Shown here piece after piece: positions 24,691 through 33,292 of a stretch of DNA of 64,000 nucleotides. The translations under genes and the position numbers were made by a program. The notes beneath the pieces were generated by a model that was not told where the DNA came from, ran no database searches, and worked only from the letters and a program-made list of their open reading frames with translations. Position 1 is the first letter of the stretch. The number at the start of each line of letters is the position of its first letter. The DNA comes from Planctomicrobium piriforme (lineage in GTDB: Bacteria; Planctomycetota; Planctomycetia; Planctomycetales; Planctomycetaceae): NCBI GenBank assembly GCA_945860955.1, contig CAMATH010000025.1, positions 1 through 64,000 on the forward strand. The letters run 5' to 3'.

Positions 24691-24950
24691 CCCCTCTCAA
24701 GTGGCGGTTTGTGATCGCGGGCGGGGTGATCACCCTGTTCGGCGCGATCTTGATGTCTCAACCCCCCGCATCGGAACCGAATGGGTTCCGCAAAGGGGGT
24801 GTCCTGGTTGTCCTGGGAGTCGTACTGGCCATTACCGGTCTGATGCGACGCGATGCCGAATCGGCCGAAGGCGATTCCCCCCGCCCCCGGATTTTTGATC
24901 CTGAGGAAGGTTCGTCGGATACCACACGCCCATTGACGCCCGAGAAGTGA
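24687..24950 (+). CDS. Small membrane protein with two helices
   Basis: 87 residues. Two hydrophobic helices (FVIAGGVITLFGAILM and GGVLVVLGVVLAITGLM) are followed by a charged, proline-rich cytoplasmic or periplasmic tail of 35 residues. The ATG overlaps the cimA stop by four bases, so it should be cotranslated with cimA and come under the same attenuator. I recognise no family and can give no function. The overlap argues that it is a real gene. Confidence 0.65.
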   Translation: MTPLKWRFVIAGGVITLFGAILMSQPPASEPNGFRKGGVLVVLGVVLAITGLMRRDAESAEGDSPRPRIFDPEEGSSDTTRPLTPEK

Positions 24951-25040
24951 CTTGGCGATTCCCTGCGAACCGTCACTGTCTCAACTCCCTCCACCCCCGC
25001 TATACTCCGCCCGGCCCAACAGGCGATACGTTGACTGAAT

Positions 25041-25096
25041 CGTGTTCGCCCGGTAGCGACCGTTGCCGAACGCTTCCTGACGGGCGGGACTCTGCC
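25041..25096. repeat. Half-site of the CTTCCTGACGGGCG hairpin family
   Basis: CGCTTCCTGACGGGCGGGACTCTG is close to the right arm of the hairpins at 5221 and 28186, and GGTAGCGACCGTTGCCG is a decayed left arm. It lies in the gap between the small membrane gene and valS. Confidence 0.5.
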
Positions 25097-25168
25097 GAAC
25101 TGGTGTTGTTGGCCAGGCGGCTCCTGAATCCGCGATTCCTCTGACTTTGTGAAACCCTCCCTCTGATC

Positions 25169-28141
25169 ATGTCCGCCGAACTTCCCAAAGCGTACGAGCC
25201 GAAACTGGTGCAGCCCCGCTGGCTCGAAATCTGGAACGACCGCGGCTATTTCAACGCCGACCCAGACTCGGCGAGGAAACCGCACACGATCATGATTCCG
25301 CTCCCCAATGTCACGGGGGCGCTTCACATGGGTCACGCGCTGAACGGTACCTGCCAGGATCTGATCACCCGCTGGCGTCGCATGCAGGGTCGCGTCGCAC
25401 TGTGGATGCCAGGGACCGACCATGCCGGCATCGCCACCCAGGCGGTCGTCGAACGGCGGATGCTCGAAGAAGAAAAGTTGACCCGCCACGACATCGGCCG
25501 GCAGGCGCTTGTCCAGCGAATCTGGCAGTGGAAAGACGAATACGAAGCGCGGATTCTCAACCAACTGAGGCAACTCGGGGCGAGTTGCGACTGGCGCCGC
25601 ACACGGTTCACACTTGACGACGTTTGTTCGCGAGCCGTTCGCAAGACGTTTTTCAATCTCTTTCGCGATCGACTCATTTTCCGCGGCAAACGGCTCGTCA
25701 ACTGGGACACCTTCTTACAGACCGCCGTCGCCGACGACGAAGTCTTCACCGAAAACGTCCAAGGGCACTTCTGGACGTTCACGTACCCGGTTGTGGGGAC
25801 CAATGAGACCATCGCGTTCTCGACCACACGCCCCGAGACAATGCTGGGAGACACCGCCGTCGCGATTCATCCCGAAGACGACCGGTACCGCCATCTGCAC
25901 GGCAAATTTGTGCGGATTCCGCTCAACGGCCGCGAAATCCCGATTGTCACCGACGCGCTGCTCGTTGACCGCACGCTGGGGACCGGCGTTGTCAAAGTGA
26001 CACCGGCGCACGACCCCAATGACTATGCCTGTGGTCAGCGGCAGAGACTGCCGATGATCAACATTCTCAACCCGAACGGGACACTCAACGAAAACGCCGG
26101 CCGCTGGCAGGGACTCGATCGCTACGAGGCCCGGACCCAGGTTGTCGCCGAGATGGAGAAGCTCGGACACCTGGTGCGGATCGAAGATCGCGAGATCCCG
26201 CTGGCGCACAGCGACCGCAGCAAGACGACGATCGAGCCATACTTGTCGGATCAGTGGTTCGTCAAGATGGAGACGCTCGCCGAGAACGCCCTGCTCGCCG
26301 TTCGCGAAAGTCGGGTCAAGTTCTTCCCGTCGCGCTACGCCAAGACCTATCTCGACTGGCTGGGGGAAAAACGGGACTGGTGCATCAGCCGGCAGTTGTG
26401 GTGGGGACACCAGTTTCCAATCTGGTACTGCGACACCTGCACCGAAGCCGACTTGCAAGCGGCGTTCGGCGACCGCACCGACGTTGTTTTTCAGCGCGAC
26501 GCCGAGGACCGCTGCTGGCTCATTTGTGGCGAGACCGATATCGCGGTGGACGCACTGGGAGCGGGACACACCCTGCGGCGTGACGACGACGTTCTCGATA
26601 CGTGGTTCAGCTCGGCACTGTGGCCGATGGCGACACTCGGCTGGCCCGACCAGGATCACAATCCTCCGCTGTCGGGACAGCCCGATCCGTCCTCGACGGG
26701 AAGCAACGCGGTTCTCGATTTCTTCTATCCCACCAACGTGCTGATCACGAGCCGGGATATCATCACGCTGTGGGTCGCCCGCATGGTGATCATGGGGTTG
26801 TACAACCTGGGCAAAGTTCCGTTCGCCCACGTGCATGTGCATCCCAAGATCCTCGACGGTTTCGGCCAGACGATGTCGAAGAGCAAGGGGAATGGGGTCG
26901 ACCCGCTGGATCTGATCGACAAATACGGCGTCGACGCGGTCCGGTTCACGATCGCTTCGCTCGCGGGCGAAAGCCAGGACGTCCGGCTGCCGGTCGGGTA
27001 CGAATGTCCGGCGTGTGCCGAGGTGATCGCACAGACAATCGAACACCAGAAAGCCATTCCCGCTGGTGGTGCCAAGCCCCGCTTGAAGTGCCCCAAGTGC
27101 AAAGCGAACCCGCAATACAGCAGCCCGTGGTTCGTTCCCGATGAAGGAGAACCGGTCGCCCGTGTGGTCAGTGATCGCTTTGAGTACGGCCGCAATTTCT
27201 GCAACAAATTGTGGAACGCGACCCGGTTCGCGTTCATGAACCTGACCGGCTATACCGCGGGCCCGGTCGCGGAGGATGAACTGCGTCTCGAGGACCGATG
27301 GATTCTCAGCCGGTTGACAACCACCGTCCGCACGGTCAACGCGGAACTCAATGACTATCACTTCGACGCCGCCACCCGTGCGCTCCGCGACTTTACGTGG
27401 AACGAGTTCTGTGACTGGTATGTCGAGATGATCAAGCCGCGACTGCGCGACGAGCGGTTCCGGCCAGCGGCGCAGCGGGTTCTGGTCGGAGTGCTGGACG
27501 TTCTCCTGCGTCTGCTTTCGCCGTTCACTCCGTTCCTGTGTGAGGAACTGTGGGCCAAGTTGAACGAACTCGCCCCCGAACGGGGACTTCCCTCCCCTGC
27601 CCAGGCGGCCGAGGCGTGCATGATCGCCCCGTGGCCCGAACTTCCTCCAGGCTGGCGCGATGTCGAACTCGAACGCCGATTCGAGCGGTTGCAAGAATTG
27701 ATTGCCGCCGTTCGCAATGTCCGCGCGATGTATCGCATTGAAGACAAAGTCGAACTGGCGCTGCACATTCGCTGTCAACCCGATGTCGCGACGCAACTGC
27801 AGGATGTCGCCTCGCAGTTTTCGAACCTGGCGAAAGCGGTTCTCAAGGGAGTCGGCATTGATGTGACACGGCCGGGAACGTCGGCGAGCTTTTCGCTGAC
27901 CGACGCCGACGGTTTCATTCCGCTGGCGGGTGTTGTCGACCGGGAGGCGGAGGTCGTCCGTCAAAAGAAAGAAGCCGAGAAACTGCGCGGCTTCATTTTG
28001 GGACATGAGCGGAAGCTCGGAAATCAGAGCTTCGTCGGCAAAGCCCCGCCGGAGGTTGTCGAGCAGGTGCGCGAAACGCTGGCCGGCTTGCAGAAACAGT
28101 TGCTGAGTGTGGAAGAGATTATCAAGCAGCTCGGAGAGTGA
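25169..28141 (+). CDS. valS: Valyl-tRNA synthetase
   Basis: 990 residues. It attaches valine to tRNA-Val in the cytoplasm. The class I signatures are ALHMGHALNG (HIGH motif, residues 53-56) and TMSKSKGN (568-575), in which the first Lys of KMSKS is Thr. The editing CP1 domain (STTRPETMLGDTAVAIHP) is complete. Just after KMSKS there is an insertion with two CxxC pairs (613/616 and 641/644), a probable zinc ribbon that is absent from the E. coli enzyme. The anticodon-binding helical domain and the C-terminal coiled-coil arm (from about 925) are present. No T-box or other leader is visible. Neighbouring cimA gives a branched-chain amino-acid theme. Confidence 0.97.
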   Translation: MSAELPKAYEPKLVQPRWLEIWNDRGYFNADPDSARKPHTIMIPLPNVTGALHMGHALNGTCQDLITRWRRMQGRVALWMPGTDHAGIATQAVVERRMLEEEKLTRHDIGRQALVQRIWQWKDEYEARILNQLRQLGASCDWRRTRFTLDDVCSRAVRKTFFNLFRDRLIFRGKRLVNWDTFLQTAVADDEVFTENVQGHFWTFTYPVVGTNETIAFSTTRPETMLGDTAVAIHPEDDRYRHLHGKFVRIPLNGREIPIVTDALLVDRTLGTGVVKVTPAHDPNDYACGQRQRLPMINILNPNGTLNENAGRWQGLDRYEARTQVVAEMEKLGHLVRIEDREIPLAHSDRSKTTIEPYLSDQWFVKMETLAENALLAVRESRVKFFPSRYAKTYLDWLGEKRDWCISRQLWWGHQFPIWYCDTCTEADLQAAFGDRTDVVFQRDAEDRCWLICGETDIAVDALGAGHTLRRDDDVLDTWFSSALWPMATLGWPDQDHNPPLSGQPDPSSTGSNAVLDFFYPTNVLITSRDIITLWVARMVIMGLYNLGKVPFAHVHVHPKILDGFGQTMSKSKGNGVDPLDLIDKYGVDAVRFTIASLAGESQDVRLPVGYECPACAEVIAQTIEHQKAIPAGGAKPRLKCPKCKANPQYSSPWFVPDEGEPVARVVSDRFEYGRNFCNKLWNATRFAFMNLTGYTAGPVAEDELRLEDRWILSRLTTTVRTVNAELNDYHFDAATRALRDFTWNEFCDWYVEMIKPRLRDERFRPAAQRVLVGVLDVLLRLLSPFTPFLCEELWAKLNELAPERGLPSPAQAAEACMIAPWPELPPGWRDVELERRFERLQELIAAVRNVRAMYRIEDKVELALHIRCQPDVATQLQDVASQFSNLAKAVLKGVGIDVTRPGTSASFSLTDADGFIPLAGVVDREAEVVRQKKEAEKLRGFILGHERKLGNQSFVGKAPPEVVEQVRETLAGLQKQLLSVEEIIKQLGE

Positions 28142-28185
28142 GTTCGGCGCGGCGTCTTCCACGCCACCAAGAGCGGGGTGTATAG

Positions 28186-28247
28186 GCAGAGCCGCGTCTG
28201 TCAGGAGGCAGTGACCGTCGACGGACTCCTGACGGTCGCGGCTCTGC
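28186..28247. repeat. REP-like hairpin of the GCGGCTC family
   Basis: GCAGAGCCGCG (28186-28196) pairs with CGCGGCTCTGC (28237-28247), and GTCAGGAG (28200-28207) with CTCCTGAC (28226-28233), separated by a 3x3 internal loop and an 18-base apex. It lies 45 bases after valS and may end its transcript. It is homologous to the hairpin at 5221. Confidence 0.8.
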
Positions 28248-28413
28248 ACGGTATGCGCGGTTCGGGCGGAATGGCGTCTTTTCCGCCCGAATCGAGTCTA
28301 GAATCCGTGAAAATGCGTTTGGTTAGGCACATTCAGAAAAATCCCACTAAGAAAACCCCGTCTCGTCCGTTTCTCCTTCCAGACGGGTTGCCACATCGGC
28401 CTGCGATAGCGAC

Positions 28414-28923
28414 ATGAGCGGACAAAACGGTCACACCGAGTGGGTGAGTACGGTGCTGCGTCGGCACGAGGCCGATCTGCTGCGCTATGCGCGCCGCCTC
28501 ACTGGCGATGACGGACTCGCTCGCGACGTTGTCCAGGAGACGTTTCTGCGGCTGTGCCAGCAGGATCGGTCCAAGCTCGACGGGCACCTCGTGGAATGGC
28601 TGTACACTGTGTGCCGCCACCGTGCAATCGACCTACGACGGAAGGAACTGCGGATGAACCTGGTCGCGGAGGAAACTCTGGAACGGGTCGCCACAAGCGG
28701 CCCCGCCCCCGACGGCGCTCTGGAACGCGCTGACGATGCCGACGAAATCCTCGGCTGGCTGGCGACACTTCCGGAAAAACAACAGGAAGTGGTCCGGCTG
28801 AAATTTCAATCGGGTCTGCGCTACAAGGAAATTGCTGCCGTCACTGGGTTGACGGAGTCCTATGTGGGGGTCTTGTTGCATGAGGCGATCCAATCGCTTC
28901 GCCGGAAGGCCCAGGCACAGTAG
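28414..28923 (+). CDS. RNA polymerase ECF sigma factor
   Basis: 169 residues. Region 2 is at about 15-80 (HEADLLRYARRLTGDDGLARDVVQETFLRLCQQ... WLYTVCRHRAIDLRRKE) and region 4 at about 110-165 (LATLPEKQQEVVRLKFQSGLRYKEIAAVTGLTESYVGVLLHEAIQSLRRK). It directs RNA polymerase to its own regulon. The next gene, 128 bases downstream, encodes a membrane-anchored vWA protein whose N-terminus resembles planctomycete anti-sigma modules, so the two probably form a sigma/anti-sigma pair. The target promoters are unknown. Confidence 0.92.
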   Translation: MSGQNGHTEWVSTVLRRHEADLLRYARRLTGDDGLARDVVQETFLRLCQQDRSKLDGHLVEWLYTVCRHRAIDLRRKELRMNLVAEETLERVATSGPAPDGALERADDADEILGWLATLPEKQQEVVRLKFQSGLRYKEIAAVTGLTESYVGVLLHEAIQSLRRKAQAQ

Positions 28924-29051
28924 CCGCTGACGCTTTGTCTCGCGAGCGTTGCCGCCGTAGATGGTGTCTCACGCTCGCCCCCATCGAATTCTCAAGGCGG
29001 TCGCTTCGCCTTTCTCACAAACACAATTCTCCGCTTACGGAGTCACGAATC

Positions 29052-31805
29052 ATGGTCACGTCCACTTTTGATCCCAATGACCCGCGTCTCACCGCGTGGC
29101 TGCTCGGCGAACTTCCCGCTTCCGAGCGGGAGGCGTTCGAACGCTATTTGGATACACATCCCGAGGCACGAGCCGAAATTGAGTTGCTCCGCGGCGCGTG
29201 CGAACAAATGCGGGGCGCCCTCGCGGCGGAACCATCCCCCGCGTTGAGTGATGCCGAGCGAGCCGGCGTACTCGCCGCCGCAGAGCGCCCGCCTTTGGAG
29301 TCTGGCAAACCCGCGACCATAACCCCCAATCCGGCGGCAATTCCCACCAAGCGGTGGCATTCCCTGATCGCCGTCATGACAACCATTGCCGGTTGCGCGC
29401 TGGTAATCGCCCTGGTCAACCAGACGCCACAGGAACGGGACACAGCTCCGGCAGTTCAGCGGAACCGATTCACGAGTCTCGAACGAGAACCTGAGTCGGT
29501 CGCCCTTCAGAGTTCGCACAAACTGCGCGAAGTGGCAGCCCAAGCGACCACGCGGGAATCGGAGCGAGCACGACTTGAATTGAGGTCGGCTGAGTTGGCG
29601 CTGAGCGATCAGAGCGAGGCGGCGGGTCAGCCGATGGGATTCACCCATTCGTCGCCAGATGGGGAATCCAGCGGCAGGGAAGGAGAGGGTCGGGGACAGG
29701 GGGGATTTCTCTCCGGTCGCACCGAACGGAGCCGACCGGCACCTCAGACGGTTGGTGCGACACTGCGAAAATCGGGCAGTGCCGCCTCCATCACTCCGCG
29801 GAACACTATTCAGGGTGGAGAAGTTGAGCCAATCGACAGCCTGTTGACAAGTCCCCAACCCGTCGCAAAGGACGCGCGAACGTTGCGGACCGTCGCGGAA
29901 CCGGTTGGAACCGTTGCACGCGGCATAACCGAGGAGCGATTGTCGGCCAGGAGGAAGGGCCCCGCCGATCGTTCACCGAGTATTTCCACGAGTCGTGGAG
30001 GTGAAAAGGCTGGCGAACAATTAAGGGAATTTGAATCGGAATCCCGATTCGCGGCCATTGACGAGCGGCTTGATGGTGATCGCATCGAGTCCATCAAGGG
30101 TTACCGGTTTATTCAAGACGGTCCGCGGGCGGGGGCCGAAGAGTACGCCGCCTTTGCCGACAATCCCTTTTCCGCTCCGCAGAAGGCTCCGCTTTCGACC
30201 TTCGGAGTCGATGTCGACACCGCATCCTACGCCAACGTCCGTCGATTCTTGACGAATGGCCAGCTCCCGCCACCCCAGGCGGTTCGCATCGAGGAGATGC
30301 TCAACTACTTCCGCTACGACGATCCGGCGCCGCAGGGGGATGTTCCGTTTTCTGTGACGGTGGAGATGTGGGGTTGCCCCTGGAAGGCGGACCATCGGCT
30401 GGTCCGAATCGGCCTGTCGGGACGTGAAATTCCCAAAGGAGATCGCCCCGCCGCCAATCTCGTTTTTCTGGTCGACGTCTCAGGATCGATGCAGTCTGAG
30501 AACAAGCTGCCGCTGGTGAAGCACAGCCTGAAGCTGCTGCTGAGCAAGCTGGATGAACGGGATCGACTGGCGATTGTCACCTACTCCGACACCGCGAAAG
30601 TTGTGATGCCTTCGACCGTGGTGGCCAATCGCGACCAGATCCAGACGACCATCGACAGTCTGGTCGCCGCCGGCTCGACCAACGGGGCCGACGGAATTCG
30701 GCTCGCCTACAACGAAGCGGTGCATCACTTCGTCGACAAGGGAATCAACCGCGTCGTCCTCTGCACCGATGGTGATTTCAACGTCGGAACCACCAATGAC
30801 GACGAACTGGTGAAACTGATTGAAGAGCGTCGCCGGAGCCAGGTGTTTTTCAGTGTCTACGGCTATGGCATGGGAAATCTGAAGGATGGCAAGCTGGAAA
30901 AGCTGGCCGACCATGGCAATGGCCACTATGGCTATATCGATGGACCGGTCGAAGCGCAGAAGTCGTTCGTTGAGGATGCCGAGGCGAATCTGGTGACGAT
31001 CGCGCAGGATGTGAAGATTCAGGTCGAGTTCAACCCGACCTGGGTGGGAGCGTACCGGTTGATTGGTTACGAGAATCGCGTGCTGGCGGCGGCCGACTTT
31101 CGCAATGACAAAGTGGACGCGGGAGACATCGGGGCGGGACATCGGGTCACCGCCCTGTACGAGATCGTGCCGCCGACCGCAGTCGCAGAGGTCTCCAGCG
31201 AAGAGCGTCCGAAACTGCGCTACAGCACGCCACAAACGCCAGCCGAGGGGCCGTTGGCGCACGAGACACTGGCGGTTCGGCTGCGATACAAAACGCCGGG
31301 CGAAGAGACCAGCAAGGAATTCGAAGTGCAGTACATCGAAGACCCGCGCCCGGTGTCGAAGAACATGCAGTGGTCCTCCGCCGTCGCGGCGTTCGGCATG
31401 CTCTTGCGACAGTCGCCTCATCGTGGTGAGGTGAGCATTCCGATGATTCTGGAGCTGGCGGAAGCGAGCGTTGGCGAAGACCCGCAGGGGCATCGCCACG
31501 AATTCGTGGAACTGGTGCGAAAGGCGGCCCCCGCGTTCACACACCAGCCGACGGCCAGTGTGAAGTCCGTCGACGGGGACCAGCCCGTGACGGCGGCGGA
31601 TGCGGAACAGATCGCCAGCCTGAAAGGGAAGTACAGCAATCTGCTGCGAGTGATTCGAGCCGAAGGAGATCGTGAACTCTACGGCGAGGTCTCCGAATAC
31701 GGCCGGTGGGAAGGCCGTGACTACCAGGACCACACCAACCTGCCGCAGGGTTACTGGGTGTACGTCGCACCCAACTGGTACATCTGGGGCGACATGACCA
31801 AGTGA
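29052..31805 (+). CDS. Membrane-anchored vWA-domain protein with anti-sigma-like N-terminus (YfbK-like)
   Basis: 917 residues from ATG 29052. The N-terminal module DPRLTAWLLGELPASEREAF...HPEARAEIELLR (8-46) is of the kind found in putative planctomycete anti-sigma proteins. One transmembrane helix lies at about 104-123. A long Ser/Arg/Gly-rich linker follows to about 340. The von Willebrand factor A domain starts near 465, with a complete MIDAS motif Asp475-x-Ser477-x-Ser479 (LVDVSGSMQS). The C-terminal DUF3520-type region follows, ending in a tryptophan-rich segment (WVYVAPNWYIWGD). The order in the membrane puts the N-terminus in the cytoplasm next to the sigma factor and the vWA domain outside. 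Confidence 0.88.
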   Translation: MVTSTFDPNDPRLTAWLLGELPASEREAFERYLDTHPEARAEIELLRGACEQMRGALAAEPSPALSDAERAGVLAAAERPPLESGKPATITPNPAAIPTKRWHSLIAVMTTIAGCALVIALVNQTPQERDTAPAVQRNRFTSLEREPESVALQSSHKLREVAAQATTRESERARLELRSAELALSDQSEAAGQPMGFTHSSPDGESSGREGEGRGQGGFLSGRTERSRPAPQTVGATLRKSGSAASITPRNTIQGGEVEPIDSLLTSPQPVAKDARTLRTVAEPVGTVARGITEERLSARRKGPADRSPSISTSRGGEKAGEQLREFESESRFAAIDERLDGDRIESIKGYRFIQDGPRAGAEEYAAFADNPFSAPQKAPLSTFGVDVDTASYANVRRFLTNGQLPPPQAVRIEEMLNYFRYDDPAPQGDVPFSVTVEMWGCPWKADHRLVRIGLSGREIPKGDRPAANLVFLVDVSGSMQSENKLPLVKHSLKLLLSKLDERDRLAIVTYSDTAKVVMPSTVVANRDQIQTTIDSLVAAGSTNGADGIRLAYNEAVHHFVDKGINRVVLCTDGDFNVGTTNDDELVKLIEERRRSQVFFSVYGYGMGNLKDGKLEKLADHGNGHYGYIDGPVEAQKSFVEDAEANLVTIAQDVKIQVEFNPTWVGAYRLIGYENRVLAAADFRNDKVDAGDIGAGHRVTALYEIVPPTAVAEVSSEERPKLRYSTPQTPAEGPLAHETLAVRLRYKTPGEETSKEFEVQYIEDPRPVSKNMQWSSAVAAFGMLLRQSPHRGEVSIPMILELAEASVGEDPQGHRHEFVELVRKAAPAFTHQPTASVKSVDGDQPVTAADAEQIASLKGKYSNLLRVIRAEGDRELYGEVSEYGRWEGRDYQDHTNLPQGYWVYVAPNWYIWGDMTK

Positions 31806-31890
31806 GGCGAACGGCCGGCGTCAGCCGGCTGGTCCCTCGCCACTTACCGTGCCAGGCTCGAATTCAAGATCCTGCCTCAAAGTAACCGTG

Positions 31891-31943
31891 GTGCCAAGGC
31901 CGCGAGGAAGCCATCCCTGTTGACAGCTTCCTCCGGCCGGCAC
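31891..31943. terminator. Interrupted hairpin between convergent genes
   Basis: GTGCC-GGCCG-GAGGAAGC (31891-31911, with small bulges) pairs with GCTTCCTC-CGGCC-GGCAC (31926-31943) around a 14-base loop. It lies between the ends of the vWA gene and the oppositely oriented NHL-repeat gene, a position that suits a bidirectional terminator. A second small hairpin (GCCGGCGTCAGCCGGC) is at about 31814. Confidence 0.55.
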
Positions 31944-31965
31944 CACAGACCTCACAAAAACCGAA

Positions 31966-33063
31966 TTACGACATCCGCACCAGCTTCGAGACGCGTCCAG
32001 TTCCCACCCATTCCGCGACGAAAATGCTGCCGTCGTGACCAAAGCAGGCGTCGTGCGGATGAACGAATTTCCCATCCACCCACCGGCTCTTGTCGCCGCG
32101 AATCCCTCCCCCCTCCTTGGCTGTCACACGGGCGACATCATCTCCCAACCGGGCGACGACTTCATTTTTCTCGTTCAACAGTGTGACACGGGCGTGTAAC
32201 TCAGGAACGACCAGCAGGTTCTTCCACGTTTCGATATTGGCAGGCAAACCGTATCCCTTCAGAGTTTCGAGGTATTTCCCGTCCATCGTGAAGTACTGCA
32301 GCGTATTGTTCGCGCGGTCGCAGACACAGATGGAAGGGGTTCGCCCAGCCCGGTTGTCGACCCACACTCCGTGGGGCGTGTTGAACTTTCCTTCGCCCCC
32401 CCCTGCCCCGCCAAAACACGACAACCATTTGCCATTCTTGTCGTACCGATGCACGTAGAACGCGCCGTAACCGTCGACCAGCAGGAATCCGCCGTCGTCA
32501 AGAAACGCGAAATTCGTCGGCATGAAACGATCTCGGCCCCATTGCCCTGTCGGCTTGGTGTCTTCTTCGGGAGCGTAAACCCCCGACTCCATCGGGGCGT
32601 ACTTCTGCCAGACGGTTTCCCCTTTCAGCGTCAGCTTGGCGAAGGTCTTGAGGGCCTGGTAGGCGCAGACATACAGGAACTCTTCATTTCCTTCCTGTCG
32701 GATTTCGATCCCGTGCCCGCCCCCTTGAAACTGCTTGCCGAACGACCGGATGTACTTTCCCGTCGCGTCGAAGACAAAAATCGAAGGATGATCCTTGAGT
32801 TCCGCCCGACCTTCGTGAATCACATAGAGGTTCCCCGCTTTGTCGACCGCCACATTGTGGGTTGTCTGCCAGGTGTACTCACTGGGTAATCGGGGCCACT
32901 CATGGACCACCTGGTATTGATATTCACCCTCTCCCACGATGTTCTTCGCGTCGGTCTTGCTGGCGGTGATCACCGCCGGCGCGGCCAGAATCGCCGCCGC
33001 TCCCACGGCAGAAGTGGAGAGAAACGTCCGTCGAGACAGGGAATCGGGGCGCGAGCGAGCCAT
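31966..33063 (-). CDS. Tat-exported NHL-repeat protein
   Basis: 365 residues from ATG 33063. A twin-arginine signal (LSRRTFLSTSAVGAAAILAAPAV) precedes a beta-propeller built of NHL-type blades: THNVAVDKAGNLYVIHEG, GHGIEIRQEGNEEFLYVCA, NFAFLDDGGFLLVDGYG, PHGVWVDNRAGRTPSICVCD and a final VHPHDACFGHDGSIFVAEW. The closing His-Pro-His-Asp and Trp are usual in planctomycete members that look like peptidylglycine-lyase-related propellers. No activity can be assigned. It acts in the periplasm. Confidence 0.85.
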   Translation of the reverse strand: MARSRPDSLSRRTFLSTSAVGAAAILAAPAVITASKTDAKNIVGEGEYQYQVVHEWPRLPSEYTWQTTHNVAVDKAGNLYVIHEGRAELKDHPSIFVFDATGKYIRSFGKQFQGGGHGIEIRQEGNEEFLYVCAYQALKTFAKLTLKGETVWQKYAPMESGVYAPEEDTKPTGQWGRDRFMPTNFAFLDDGGFLLVDGYGAFYVHRYDKNGKWLSCFGGAGGGEGKFNTPHGVWVDNRAGRTPSICVCDRANNTLQYFTMDGKYLETLKGYGLPANIETWKNLLVVPELHARVTLLNEKNEVVARLGDDVARVTAKEGGGIRGDKSRWVDGKFVHPHDACFGHDGSIFVAEWVGTGRVSKLVRMS

Positions 33064-33152
33064 CGCGAAGATCCTCAACTTGGGGGGCAAAAAGTGGGAA
33101 CAAGATCGATGCCCATTCTGCCCCGCGCCTTGCCTCGACACAAGCCCAGCGA

Positions 33153-33180
33153 TGGCGAGCGGGGTGGCGTCAGCCCCTTG
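33153..33180. repeat. Short dispersed element TGGCGAGCGGGGTGGCGTCAG, left copy
   Basis: It is the inverse complement, apart from one missing base and one substitution, of the sequence at 34076-34104. The two face each other around the cupin-like gene. Confidence 0.65.
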
Positions 33181-33292
33181 CCGTCGTCCGCCCTCTCCAC
33201 GCAGAATATCCACCCAGCCCGCGGTCGGTTAGACTCCCCTCAGCGCCCCACCTCGCGGGCGACGCTCCGCCGATCCTCCAAGGACCAGTCTG

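Noticed and set aside
25715-28249. 844-codon open frame antisense to valS
   Set aside because: Runs opposite a clear valyl-tRNA synthetase and has no domain, start context or composition of its own. Long antisense frames are expected in GC-rich genes.
28142-28413. tRNA-like cloverleaf in the valS downstream hairpin
   Set aside because: The stems form one long interrupted hairpin homologous to the element at 5221, with no anticodon or T-loop features.
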